From the NCBI RefSeq assembly GCF_037126175.1, contig NZ_CP146986.1, forward strand, positions 4,163,001 through 4,227,000: a stretch of 64,000 nucleotides of DNA. The letters run 5' to 3'. The notes under the pieces were generated by a model. The model was not told the DNA's origin. It ran no database searches and saw only the letters and a list, made by a program, of their open reading frames with translations. Source of the DNA: Pseudomonas sp. RSB 5.4 (GTDB lineage: Bacteria > Pseudomonadota > Gammaproteobacteria > Pseudomonadales > Pseudomonadaceae). Numbering within the stretch: the first letter of the stretch is position 1; each line of letters opens with the position of its first letter. Both the position numbers and the translations under genes were made by a program. Of the stretch, positions 16,186 to 24,654 are shown piece after piece.

Positions 16186-17781
16186 ATGCCCGTACCCGAC
16201 CCGTTCCGCGAAGGCCTCGCCCGTGGCTGGAAAACCTACAACGGCGCCCAACTGACCGGCGACCTGACGCTGCAAGCCGAAGTGGCGATCATCGGCAGCG
16301 GCGCCGGCGGCGGCACCACGGCAGAAATCCTAAGCGCCGCCGGCTACAAAGTGCTGCTGATCGAAGAAGGCCCGCTCAAGACCAGTTCCGACTTCAAGAT
16401 GCTCGAAGACCAGGCCTACAGCAGCCTCTATCAGGAAGGCATCGGCCGCATGAGCAAGGACGGCGCGATCACCATCCTCCAGGGCCGTGCGGTGGGCGGC
16501 ACCACGCTGATCAACTGGACATCGAGCTTCCGCACACCCGAGCCGACCCTCGAACACTGGGCGAAGGAGCACAACGTCAAAGGCCACAGCCCTGCCGAAA
16601 TGGCGCCGTGGTTCGAGAAAATGGAACAGCGTCTGGGCGTCGCGCCATGGATGGTTCCGCCCAACGCCAACAACGACGTGATCCGCAAGGGCTGCGAGCA
16701 ACTCGGCTACAGCTGGCACGTGATCCCGCGCAACGTGCGGGGCTGCTGGAACCTCGGCTACTGCGGCATGGGCTGCCCGACCAACGCCAAGCAATCGATG
16801 ATGGTCACCACCATTCCGGCGACCCTGGAAAAGGGCGGCGAGTTGCTGTACCTGGCCCGTGCGGAAAAACTGCTGATCAATGGCGACAAAATCACCGGCC
16901 TGCAGTGCGTGGCGATGGACGAGCGCTGTGTCGCACCGACCGGACGCAAAATCACGGTCAAGGCCCGGCATTACGTGCTGGCCGGCGGCGGCATCAACAG
17001 CCCGGCCCTGCTGCTGCGCTCGGATGCACCGGATCCGCATCAACGCCTCGGCAAACGCACCTTCCTGCATCTGGTGAACATGTCCGCCGGGCGTTTCGAC
17101 GAAGTGATCAACCCGTTCTACGGCGCGCCGCAGTCGATCTACTCGGATCATTTCCAGTGGAAGGACGGCACCAGTGGGCCGATGGGCTACAAACTCGAAG
17201 TGCCACCGCTACAACCCGCGCTGGCCGCGACGCTGCTCGGCGGCTTCGGCCAGCAGAACGCCGAACATATGGCCGACCTGCCGCACACCCACGCGATGCT
17301 CGCGTTGCTGCGCGACGGTTTCCACCCGGACAGCCCCGGTGGCAGTGTCGAATTGCGCGGTGACGGTTCGCCAGTGCTCGACTATCAGGTCTCGCCTTAC
17401 GCCTGGGAAGGCTTGCGCCGCGCCTTTCACAGCATGGCCGAGATCCAGTTTGCCGGCGGCGCCAAAGCCGTGATGCCGATGCACGCCGATGCGCGCTACG
17501 TGAAAACCCTGGCCGAAGCCCGCACTTTGATCGACGGTTTGAGCCTTGAGCTGTACCGCACGCGCCTGGGCAGTGCCCACGTGATGGGCGGTTGTGCGAT
17601 GGGCGAAGACCCGAAAAACGCGGTCACCGACAGCCTCGGCCGGCATCATCAACTGAGCAATCTGTCGATTCACGACGGCTCGCTGTTCCCCACCAGCATT
17701 GGCGCCAACCCGCAATTGTCGGTGTATGGGCTGACCGCACAATTGGCGACGTCCCTCGCTGATCGGCTGAGAAATCCGTGA
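16186..17781 (+). CDS. GMC family FAD-dependent alcohol oxidoreductase
   Basis: A 531-residue flavoprotein. The Rossmann motif is AIIGSGAGGGTTAEILSAAG (~residues 30-50). The GMC substrate/FAD region follows (GRAVGGTTLINWTSSF), and the C-terminal signature with the catalytic histidine is SAHVMGGCAMGE. The cysteine-rich stretch RGCWNLGYCGMGCPTNAK is typical of the long-chain alcohol or cholesterol oxidase-like branch. No signal peptide is seen, consistent with co-export with the Tat protein encoded upstream. Together with the aldehyde dehydrogenase it probably oxidises an alcohol; substrate unknown. Confidence 0.88.
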   Translation: MPVPDPFREGLARGWKTYNGAQLTGDLTLQAEVAIIGSGAGGGTTAEILSAAGYKVLLIEEGPLKTSSDFKMLEDQAYSSLYQEGIGRMSKDGAITILQGRAVGGTTLINWTSSFRTPEPTLEHWAKEHNVKGHSPAEMAPWFEKMEQRLGVAPWMVPPNANNDVIRKGCEQLGYSWHVIPRNVRGCWNLGYCGMGCPTNAKQSMMVTTIPATLEKGGELLYLARAEKLLINGDKITGLQCVAMDERCVAPTGRKITVKARHYVLAGGGINSPALLLRSDAPDPHQRLGKRTFLHLVNMSAGRFDEVINPFYGAPQSIYSDHFQWKDGTSGPMGYKLEVPPLQPALAATLLGGFGQQNAEHMADLPHTHAMLALLRDGFHPDSPGGSVELRGDGSPVLDYQVSPYAWEGLRRAFHSMAEIQFAGGAKAVMPMHADARYVKTLAEARTLIDGLSLELYRTRLGSAHVMGGCAMGEDPKNAVTDSLGRHHQLSNLSIHDGSLFPTSIGANPQLSVYGLTAQLATSLADRLRNP

Positions 17782-17809
17782 AAAAACCGGTTTATCGTGT
17801 CGTCTATAG

Positions 17810-18374
<565 letters not shown>

Positions 18375-18376
<2 letters not shown>

Positions 18377-18430
18377 AAGCTGCCGCAGGCTGCGATCCTG
18401 GCTTTTGATTTCAGCCCTTGATCGCAGCCG
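18375..18430. repeat. Partial palindrome related to the 56690 REP family
   Basis: AGAAGCTGCCGCAGGCTGCG followed by a short AT stretch and TTGATCGCAG resembles one degraded copy of the GTAGGAGCTGCCGAAGGCTG family. The right arm is incomplete. Confidence 0.45.
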
Positions 18431-18472
18431 CGTGCACTGCGCTCGCCAATGCGGCACAATTGCGCGCATTGA

Positions 18473-18763
<291 letters not shown>

Positions 18764-18794
18764 TCCGGCAATTTTGTAGCGCTCTTTCGGGCCT

Positions 18795-18860
18795 CTTCGC
18801 GAGCAAGCTCGCTCCCACATTTGAAATGCGCTCCAATGTGGGAGCGAGCTTGCTCGCGAA
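18795..18860. repeat. REP doublet, opposite orientation (GAGCGAGCTTGCTCGCGAA variant)
   Basis: TTCGCGAGCAAGCTCGCTCC and the reverse copy about 20 bp later. The core reads GAGCGAGCTTGC, a one-base variant shared with the element at 45072. Confidence 0.82.
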
Positions 18861-18895
18861 AGGGCCATCAGCAGCAGCGCAAAACCCGGATCAGC

Positions 18896-19219
18896 TCACT
18901 CGCGCTGCTCAAACCCCTCCCCTGTACACCCCAGACAGCGCATAAACGCCGCTTTCGCCGGATCCACCACCAGCGCCTGTCCCGCATCGCCCACCCCGCC
19001 ACCCAGCGCGGTAAACGGCAATGACACCACAAACACCCCCGCACCCAGCACCGTTGCCACCACCAATAAAGGTCGGGCAATCAGCAAATCGCCGATCATG
19101 GCGTAGGCGGGAGGGTTCTGGATGGCGTAGCGCGGATCACCGCTGCGGTTTTCCGCGGCTTGACCGGCCAGGCTGGAACAAAGCAGCAGTGCGGCAAACA
19201 GGACTTGCGAGGACTTCAT
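18896..19219 (-). CDS. Small exported protein of unknown function
   Basis: A 107-residue protein with a clear signal peptide ([20 protein letters not shown], cleavage likely after QAA) and one hydrophobic segment ([20 protein letters not shown], ~residues 49-68) followed by a glycine-rich turn and a CLGC pair near the C terminus. Pseudomonas homologues are, from memory, sometimes labelled multidrug transporter, which is not credible for one short membrane segment. AAGGA precedes the start. It stands alone between the ferredoxin and mutM; no function is proposed. Confidence 0.75.
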   Translation of the reverse strand: MKSSQVLFAALLLCSSLAGQAAENRSGDPRYAIQNPPAYAMIGDLLIARPLLVVATVLGAGVFVVSLPFTALGGGVGDAGQALVVDPAKAAFMRCLGCTGEGFEQRE

Positions 19220-19288
19220 GGCACGATCCTTCGGGCTGAACAGTGAGACAACTCACTATAGACCGTAGGACTTTTTCAGATTTTTGCC

Positions 19289-20101
19289 TCAGGTCTGGCA
19301 GCGCGGACAGAAGACACTGGCCCGTTGACCCAGCTTCACTTCGCGCAGGCCGGTGCCGCAGACCTTGCAGTGCTCACCGCCGCGACCATAGACAAACAGT
19401 TCCTGCTGGAAGTAGCCGGGCTGCCCGTCGCCGCCGATGAAATCCCGCAACGTGGTGCCGCCGCGCTCGATGGCTGCGGCGAGGATGCGTTTGATCTCGA
19501 TCGCCAGCTTCAGATACCGCGCCCGGGAGATGCTTTTGGCTTCGCGGCGCGGATCAATTCCGGCAGCGAACAGCGCTTCGGTCGCGTAAATGTTGCCGAC
19601 ACCCACCACGACAGCGTTGTCCATGATGAACGGCTTGACCGCCATCGAACGCCCGCGCGACAACTGGAACAGGCGCTCGCCATCGAACAGATCGGTCAAC
19701 GGCTCCGGCCCGAGGCGAATCAGCAGTTCGTGATTGAGCGGGTCGGTACTCCACAGCATCGCGCCGAAACGGCGTGGATCGGTGTAGCGTAGCGCCAGAC
19801 CGGATTCCAGCTCGATATCGACGTGCTCGTGCTTGAGCGCCGGCAAACCGACCTCCACCAGCCGCAGGTTGCCCGACATGCCCAGGTGACTGATCAGCGT
19901 GCCGACCTCGGCATTGATCAACAGGTACTTGGCCCGCCGCTCGACCAGCACGATGCGCTGCCCGGACAGACGCACATCGAGGTCTTCAGGGATCGGCCAG
20001 CGCAGCCGGCGGTCACGCACGATCACCCGGCTGACGCGCTGGCCTTCAAGGTGCGGGGCAATACCCCGGCGGGTGGTTTCGACTTCCGGCAGTTCAGGCA
20101 T
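19289..20101 (-). CDS. mutM: Formamidopyrimidine-DNA glycosylase MutM (Fpg)
   Basis: Bifunctional glycosylase/AP lyase that removes 8-oxoguanine and formamidopyrimidines. At 270 residues it has the family's length. The N terminus [14 protein letters not shown] exposes the catalytic Pro2 and Glu3 after Met removal. The helix-two-turn-helix region includes [18 protein letters not shown]. The C-terminal zinc finger is CKVCGTGL...CPRCQT (CxxC twice). The start is fixed by the catalytic proline. It lies 12 bp beyond the HDOD gene stop on the same strand, so the two are probably cotranscribed. Confidence 0.97.
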   Translation of the reverse strand: MPELPEVETTRRGIAPHLEGQRVSRVIVRDRRLRWPIPEDLDVRLSGQRIVLVERRAKYLLINAEVGTLISHLGMSGNLRLVEVGLPALKHEHVDIELESGLALRYTDPRRFGAMLWSTDPLNHELLIRLGPEPLTDLFDGERLFQLSRGRSMAVKPFIMDNAVVVGVGNIYATEALFAAGIDPRREAKSISRARYLKLAIEIKRILAAAIERGGTTLRDFIGGDGQPGYFQQELFVYGRGGEHCKVCGTGLREVKLGQRASVFCPRCQT

Positions 20102-20113
20102 GGTGTCCTCGAA

Positions 20114-20980
20114 TCAATGCGCGCCGAGGTCGCGGATCGTTTGTTTGAGGGTTTCGAAGTCGTAATCCGATAGCCCCACATAGTCGAGTACCAGTGGACC
20201 GACGGCGTTCCATTCGAAGTCTTCGGTCTGATTGCCCAGCACCCGGTAGGACGCGCAGATGTGCTCGGCCATCTTCAGGATCGCCAGCAGGTTTTTCAGC
20301 TGGCTGTTGCGTGACGACTCGTCGCTGAAGATCGCCAAGGCGTTGTGGTGATTGGCAATCGCCGCGCTGACGTGCTCCGGCAGGCGCCACGACTTGGCGG
20401 TGTAGTAACCGACCACGGCGTGGTTGGTATTGAACTCGCTGTTTTCGGTGTCCACCACCCGGCACTCGGCGCTGGCATTGGCATAGGCCTTTTCCAGCAC
20501 CGACATGTAATTGGGGAAACGCTGCAGCATCAACGGCACGCCACAGTCATGGAACAGACCCAAGGCATAGGCTTCATCACCGGCCTGGGTCCCGATGCGC
20601 TTGGCCAGGGTCAGGCAGGTCATCGCCACGTCCTGAGCGGTGTCCCAGAAACGGTTGAGGGTGACGATGGTGTCGTCGTTCATCTCGCCCTTGATCGACT
20701 GCGCGTTGATCAGGTTGATGATCGAGCGGCTGCCCAACAGGTTCACCGCACGCTGGATCGAAGTGATCTTGTTGCTCAGGCCGTAATACGGCGAGTTGAC
20801 GATTTTCAGCAGCGAGCCGGACAGGCCTGGGTCCTGGGAGATCAGCTTGGCGATCACCTCCAGGTCCGGGTCGGGCATGTACTGCTCCATTTGCAGATCC
20901 ACCATGATCTGCGGCTGCGCCGGCACACTGATGCCTTGCAGGGATTGTTGAATCTGTTCGGTGGTCAGCTCTTGGGACAT
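20114..20980 (-). CDS. HDOD domain signalling protein
   Basis: A 288-residue protein consisting mostly of one HDOD domain (~residues 15-215). Typical stretches are ISQDPGLSGSLLKIVNSPYYG, SIQRAVNLLGSRSIINLI and GLFHDCGVPLMLQRFPNYMS, the last keeping the HD pair that the family retains only in part. HDOD proteins act as signalling or scaffold modules linked to c-di-GMP, chemotaxis and phosphorelays and generally have no proven enzymatic activity. The partner is unknown. It is probably cotranscribed with mutM downstream. Confidence 0.85.
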   Translation of the reverse strand: MSQELTTEQIQQSLQGISVPAQPQIMVDLQMEQYMPDPDLEVIAKLISQDPGLSGSLLKIVNSPYYGLSNKITSIQRAVNLLGSRSIINLINAQSIKGEMNDDTIVTLNRFWDTAQDVAMTCLTLAKRIGTQAGDEAYALGLFHDCGVPLMLQRFPNYMSVLEKAYANASAECRVVDTENSEFNTNHAVVGYYTAKSWRLPEHVSAAIANHHNALAIFSDESSRNSQLKNLLAILKMAEHICASYRVLGNQTEDFEWNAVGPLVLDYVGLSDYDFETLKQTIRDLGAH

Positions 20981-21154
20981 AAGTACACACTCTGGGACAG
21001 GCGGCGATTCTAACCTCTAAAAACCGCACGACGACACACCAGTGGGCATTTGTCAGGAACTTTCATTCCCGCTCAGGCTTCGGACTTTGTAAGGCCGACC
21101 GGACACTCAAGCACCGGCTCGGCGGCAATTTCCCGCAGACTCAGGAGCTTAATC

Positions 21155-21694
21155 ATGGCTAATTCCCTCAGCGGCAAGCGTATCGCCATTTTGGTAACAG
21201 ACGGTTTCGAACAGGTCGAACTGACCGGTCCCAAGCAAGCACTGGAGCAGGCCGGCGCCCAGGTCGACATCCTTTCGGCCGAGGCCGGCAAGGTCAAAGG
21301 CTGGAACCACGACAAACCGGCGGACGACTTCAAGGTCGACCAGACCTTTCAAGGCGCCAGCAGCGAACAGTACGACGCGATCGTCCTGCCGGGTGGCGTG
21401 CAGAACTCCGACACCATTCGCATCGACCAGGATGCCCAGCACCTGGTCAAGACCGGCGCCTCCGCCGGCAAACCGATCGCGGTGATCTGCCACGGCAGCT
21501 GGCTGCTGATTTCCGCCGGGCTGGTCAACGGCAAGACCCTGACCAGCTACAAGACGCTCAAGGATGATCTGGTGAATGCCGGGGCCAACTGGGTCGACAA
21601 GGAAGTGGTCAAGGACGGTCATCTGATCAGCAGCCGTCAGCCGGACGATATTCCTGCGTTCAACCGTGAGTTGATCGACGCGCTCTCTGCCTGA
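21155..21694 (+). CDS. DJ-1/PfpI family protein
   Basis: A 179-residue class I glutamine-amidotransferase-like protein. It has the nucleophile elbow AVICHGSWLL (Cys of the CHG motif) and the early glutamate in VTDGFEQVELTGP that primes it. This matches the PfpI/YhbO branch, associated with stress protection, deglycase or protease claims. The start at 21155 is preceded by CAGGAG (21142-21147); an earlier in-frame start at 21050 would add 35 residues unlike the family. It is monocistronic, bounded by REP-type repeats downstream. Confidence 0.88.
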   Translation: MANSLSGKRIAILVTDGFEQVELTGPKQALEQAGAQVDILSAEAGKVKGWNHDKPADDFKVDQTFQGASSEQYDAIVLPGGVQNSDTIRIDQDAQHLVKTGASAGKPIAVICHGSWLLISAGLVNGKTLTSYKTLKDDLVNAGANWVDKEVVKDGHLISSRQPDDIPAFNRELIDALSA

Positions 21695-21714
21695 TCTGTG
21701 GGCTTGTGAGTTTA

Positions 21715-21844
21715 TGTGGTGAGGGGATTTATCCCCGATGGACAGCGCAGCTGTCCCAAATCGATTCACGCGGTCAGTCAGACAACTGCGTTCGGGGTTT
21801 GCGGCTGCTACGCAGCCGATCGGGGATGAATCCCCTCGCCACAG
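21715..21844. repeat. Large palindromic repeat, GTGGTGAGGGGATTTATCCCC family
   Basis: The outer arms TGTGGTGAGGGGATTTATCC and its near-perfect reverse (GGGGATGAATCCCCTCGCCACA) enclose an internal pair (GGACAGCGCAGCTGTCC and GCGGCTGCTACGCAGCCG). This is a third REP family, longer than the others. Confidence 0.75.
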
Positions 21845-21946
21845 ATGGATTCCTTCTTCACTGATTGCCCTTGCCACATGTCCACTCACCAGCCAATCAG
21901 ACCGAGCAACACGGTATACTCCCGCTCTTTTTTCCGGAGCGACGTC

Positions 21947-23143
21947 ATGTCCCTGCCTAGCCTGCGCCTCAAAGCCAACGCCGACCGTCGCCTGCGCAAC
22001 GGCCACTTGTGGGTCTACAGCAACGAAATCGATGTGGCCGCAACGCCACTGCACGGCTTCAAGGCCGGCGACCAGGCGATCCTCGAAGCCGCCGGTGGCA
22101 AGCCGCTGGGCATCGTCGCGATGAGCCCGAACAACCTGATCTGCGCTCGCCTGTTGTCGCGCGACATCAAGTTGCCTCTGGACAAATCGCTGCTGGTGCA
22201 TCGTCTGAACGTGGCCCTGTCGCTGCGCGAGCGCCTGTTCGACAAGCCGTTCTACCGCCTGGTGTACGGCGATTCCGACCTGCTGCCGGGTCTGGTGGTC
22301 GACCGTTTCGGCGACATCCTCGTGGTGCAGATTGCCTCGGCAACCATGGAAGCGCACAAAGATGACGTGATCGCTGCACTAACCCAAGTGCTCAAGCCAA
22401 GTGGCATCCTGTTCAAGAACGACTCCGCCGCGCGTGACGCCGAAGGCCTCAACCGCTACGTCGAAACCGTGTTCGGTCTGGTGCCGGAGTGGGTCGCGCT
22501 GGAAGAGAACGGCGTGAAGTTTGAAGCGCCGGTGATCGGCGGCCAGAAAACCGGCTGGTTCTACGACCACCGCATGAACCGCGCCCGCCTGGCTCCCTAT
22601 GCCAAAGGCAAACGCGTGCTCGACCTCTATAGCTACATCGGTGGCTGGGGCGTACAGGCTGCGGCATTCGGCGCCAGCGAAGTGTTTTGCGTGGACGCAT
22701 CGGGCTTCGCCCTCGACGGCGTTGAGCGTAACGCTGCACTGAACGGCTTCGCCGACAAGATGACCTGCATCGAAGGCGACGTCTTCGAAGCCTTGAAAGA
22801 ACTCAAGGCCAGCGAAGAACGTTTCGACGTGATCGTTGCCGACCCGCCAGCGTTCATCAAACGCAAGAAAGACATGAAGAACGGTGAAGGCGCCTACCGT
22901 CGCTTGAACGAGCAAGCCATGCGCCTGCTCACCAAGGACGGCATTCTGGTCAGCGCTTCGTGCTCCATGCACCTGCCGGAAGATGATCTGCAGAACATCC
23001 TGCTGACCAGCGCCCGTCACCTGGATCGCAACATCCAGTTGCTGGAACGTGGTGGTCAAGGCCCGGATCACCCGGTACACCCGGCCATCGCCGAGACCCG
23101 CTACATCAAGAGCATCACCTGCCGTCTGCTGCCGAACAGCTGA
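21947..23143 (+). CDS. rlmI: 23S rRNA m5C1962 methyltransferase RlmI
   Basis: A 398-residue SAM-dependent methyltransferase. The N-terminal PUA domain (LRLKANADRRLRNGHLWVYS) is followed by an EEHEE linker and the Rossmann domain (DLYSYIGGWGVQAAAFGAS, then VIVADPPAFIKRKKD). The catalytic cysteine lies in SASCSMHL. These fit RlmI (YccW), which methylates C1962. The start at 21947 follows the CCGGAG site at 21934 and begins directly with the PUA fold; a longer frame to 21845 overlaps the upstream repeat. The downstream hairpin probably terminates it. Confidence 0.93.
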   Translation: MSLPSLRLKANADRRLRNGHLWVYSNEIDVAATPLHGFKAGDQAILEAAGGKPLGIVAMSPNNLICARLLSRDIKLPLDKSLLVHRLNVALSLRERLFDKPFYRLVYGDSDLLPGLVVDRFGDILVVQIASATMEAHKDDVIAALTQVLKPSGILFKNDSAARDAEGLNRYVETVFGLVPEWVALEENGVKFEAPVIGGQKTGWFYDHRMNRARLAPYAKGKRVLDLYSYIGGWGVQAAAFGASEVFCVDASGFALDGVERNAALNGFADKMTCIEGDVFEALKELKASEERFDVIVADPPAFIKRKKDMKNGEGAYRRLNEQAMRLLTKDGILVSASCSMHLPEDDLQNILLTSARHLDRNIQLLERGGQGPDHPVHPAIAETRYIKSITCRLLPNS

Positions 23144-23152
23144 TTGGCCATG

Positions 23153-23183
23153 AAACGGGGAGCCTGCGGGCTTCCCGTTTGCT
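23153..23183 (+). terminator. Intrinsic terminator after rlmI
   Basis: AAACGGG..AGCC pairs with GGCTT..CCCGTTT (12 pairs with one G-T) around a 4-base loop, ending in TTTGCTT, a weak T-tract. Confidence 0.7.
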
Positions 23184-23437
23184 TACGGCGATGCAATGTC
23201 GTCGAATTCCTTTGCTTTTTCCTACAACCAACTTCCTACATGTACGCAGGACATTTCCCTGCGCATTAAATTTTAAGAATTAAAACTTACAAGCCCGCCC
23301 TTGCAGCATGCCCGCTCCGACAAAATTAATAGAAATTTCCTACCCAAGTATCGCTTGCCAATAATTCATTACAACCTATTATTAAGTTGTCACCACGACG
23401 GCGACATTCACTCTCAATGAACAAGGAGTTCATATTT
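23184..23437 (+). promoter_or_regulatory. AT-rich upstream region of the peptide cassette
   Basis: Much more AT-rich than the rest of the window, with no gene. It contains a small inverted repeat CGCAGG/CCTGCG (23245-23263), then an A/T palindrome TTTTAA-GAA-TTAAAA (23271-23285) and the promoter at 23355. The sharp composition change begins right after the rlmI terminator, consistent with inserted DNA. Confidence 0.6.
23355..23382 (+). promoter_or_regulatory. Sigma70-type promoter of the peptide cassette
   Basis: TTGCCA (23355-23360), a 16-base spacer, then TATTAT (23377-23382). This is one of the best sigma70-like matches noticed in the window. Transcription would start near 23389, giving a leader of about 48 bases before the short peptide gene. 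Confidence 0.6.
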
Positions 23438-23509
23438 ATGAAAGCAATTACTCTGGAAACCAACAAAATCGCAAACCTGGCCTTCCTGGTTGCGCCTAAA
23501 GCCCGCTAA
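23438..23509 (+). CDS. 23-residue peptide, candidate modified-peptide precursor
   Basis: Too short for routine gene calling. ATG at 23438 follows AAGGAG (23423-23428) by nine bases, the best ribosome binding site in this region. The product begins MKAITLETNKIANLAF and ends LVAPKAR: an N-terminal polar half, a hydrophobic core (LAFLVAP) and a basic tail, with no Cys, Ser, Tyr or Trp. A perfect stem-loop follows, then SagB-type, AurF-like and MFS genes. The size compares with other leader-type precursors such as PqqA. The precursor role is inferred from context. The alternative is a regulatory leader peptide, though the sequence has no run of one amino acid that would suggest classic attenuation. 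Confidence 0.6.
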   Translation: MKAITLETNKIANLAFLVAPKAR

Positions 23510-23516
23510 GTGAGCC

Positions 23517-23550
23517 AGAACGCTGGGGAGTGCCGGCACCCCAGCGTTCT
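23517..23550 (+). terminator. Perfect stem-loop between peptide gene and modification genes
   Basis: The arms AGAACGCTGGGG (23517-23528) and CCCCAGCGTTCT (23539-23550) pair over 12 bases with a 10-base loop. It ends in TTCTTTCG, a weak U-tract, so it probably acts as an attenuating, leaky terminator or 3' stabiliser that gives more peptide mRNA than enzyme mRNA. Confidence 0.65.
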
Positions 23551-23580
23551 TTCGACCCTTTCCAGAGCGATCTATATAAC

Positions 23581-24654
23581 ATGCACATCAATCCTTATTT
23601 ATTCATATTGCCGCGCACACCCGGACAAATAGTCTGGAATTATAAAGACCATACTCAGCATGAGCTGGACCTGACTTATTCTTGTCGACTTGCACAACTT
23701 ATCAATAATCCGGAGCAGTTCGACAGACGCAACATAATAGACTCACAACTTCTGAATGCGGGCATATTAACCGTTGCAAAAATAGACAGCCCGCCATGGG
23801 GTTGGGATGAGTTGTCGAAGATTTATCATATCGGTACCCAGAACATTCCCTGCAAACAGATACCCCAGAATATTCATGAGTGGTCCAGGCAATACCTGAA
23901 CCATTGCAGCGCCGTGCTGACCACACCGGCACCCGCGCAAGATCGTCCGATACAACAGGACGAACCCCGAATCGCCCTCCCCGCCTCCGCCGCCCTGACC
24001 GTTGCCAGTCTTGGCAATGTCCTGCGCCTGAGAAAAACCTGCCGCTCCTTTACTGGTGCATCAATCACCCTCGGTGACGTAGGCACACTGATGTATCTCT
24101 CGCTGGGTTTTCTTCGCCACCGCGACCATGACCGCGACGAGAGTATCGCCGAGGGCCTCGGCGCCCGTCGCAGCAGTCCTTCGGGTGGCGGGTTGAACGC
24201 CTGTGAAGGGTTTCTCCTGGCTCGCAATATCGAGGGCCTGGAGCCCGGCATCTATGCCTATCACCCGGCAGAACATGCGCTCAGCCGGGTCAATCCCTTG
24301 CCCGAACCCGCGCTCGGCCATTTGCTGGCGGGCCAGCATTTCATCAATAACCTGCCGCTGGGTCTGTTCATCACCGCCCGCTTCGACAAGCTCTGGTGGA
24401 AGTATGAACACTCGCGCGCCTATCGCATGGCGTTCGTCGAAGCGGGTCACCTGTCGCAGACCTTTCAACTGGTGGCCACGGCACTGGGCCTGGGAACGTG
24501 GCTGACCGGCGCGTTTGCCGATCGGCAGGTCGAAGCCCTGCTCAAACTCGAAGGCAGCGCTGAACAACCGTTGTTCTTTGTCGGCTGCGGCGCCAGCGAC
24601 GGTCAGGCGATGTGTCAGGAAATGCGTGACCTGTTGCAGGAGACGCGTACATGA
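23581..24654 (+). CDS. SagB-type flavin-dependent dehydrogenase
   Basis: A 357-residue protein. Residues ~1-125 form an N-terminal domain (YLFILPRTPGQIVWNYKDHT) of the sort found in SagB/ThcOx proteins. Residues ~135-355 are the nitroreductase-like FMN domain: LRLRKTCRSFTG, PSGGGLNACEGFLLAR, GLEPGIYAYHPAEHAL, VEAGHLSQTFQLVATALGLG. SagB homologues oxidise azolines to azoles on peptides, but here the candidate substrate has no Cys or Ser, so a different oxidation is likely. ATG at 23581 is preferred over GTG at 23531, which lies in the hairpin. At least seven ATA codons occur in the first ~100 codons and none was noticed in the later nitroreductase part. The next gene overlaps its stop (ATGA). 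Confidence 0.82.
   Translation: MHINPYLFILPRTPGQIVWNYKDHTQHELDLTYSCRLAQLINNPEQFDRRNIIDSQLLNAGILTVAKIDSPPWGWDELSKIYHIGTQNIPCKQIPQNIHEWSRQYLNHCSAVLTTPAPAQDRPIQQDEPRIALPASAALTVASLGNVLRLRKTCRSFTGASITLGDVGTLMYLSLGFLRHRDHDRDESIAEGLGARRSSPSGGGLNACEGFLLARNIEGLEPGIYAYHPAEHALSRVNPLPEPALGHLLAGQHFINNLPLGLFITARFDKLWWKYEHSRAYRMAFVEAGHLSQTFQLVATALGLGTWLTGAFADRQVEALLKLEGSAEQPLFFVGCGASDGQAMCQEMRDLLQETRT

Noticed and set aside
18896..19219. Multidrug transporter
   Set aside because: A protein of 107 residues with a signal peptide and a single further hydrophobic segment cannot be a transporter by itself.
23438..23509. Short peptide as an amino-acid attenuation leader
   Set aside because: No cluster of one codon type is present and downstream genes are not biosynthetic for an amino acid, so this was kept only as an alternative.
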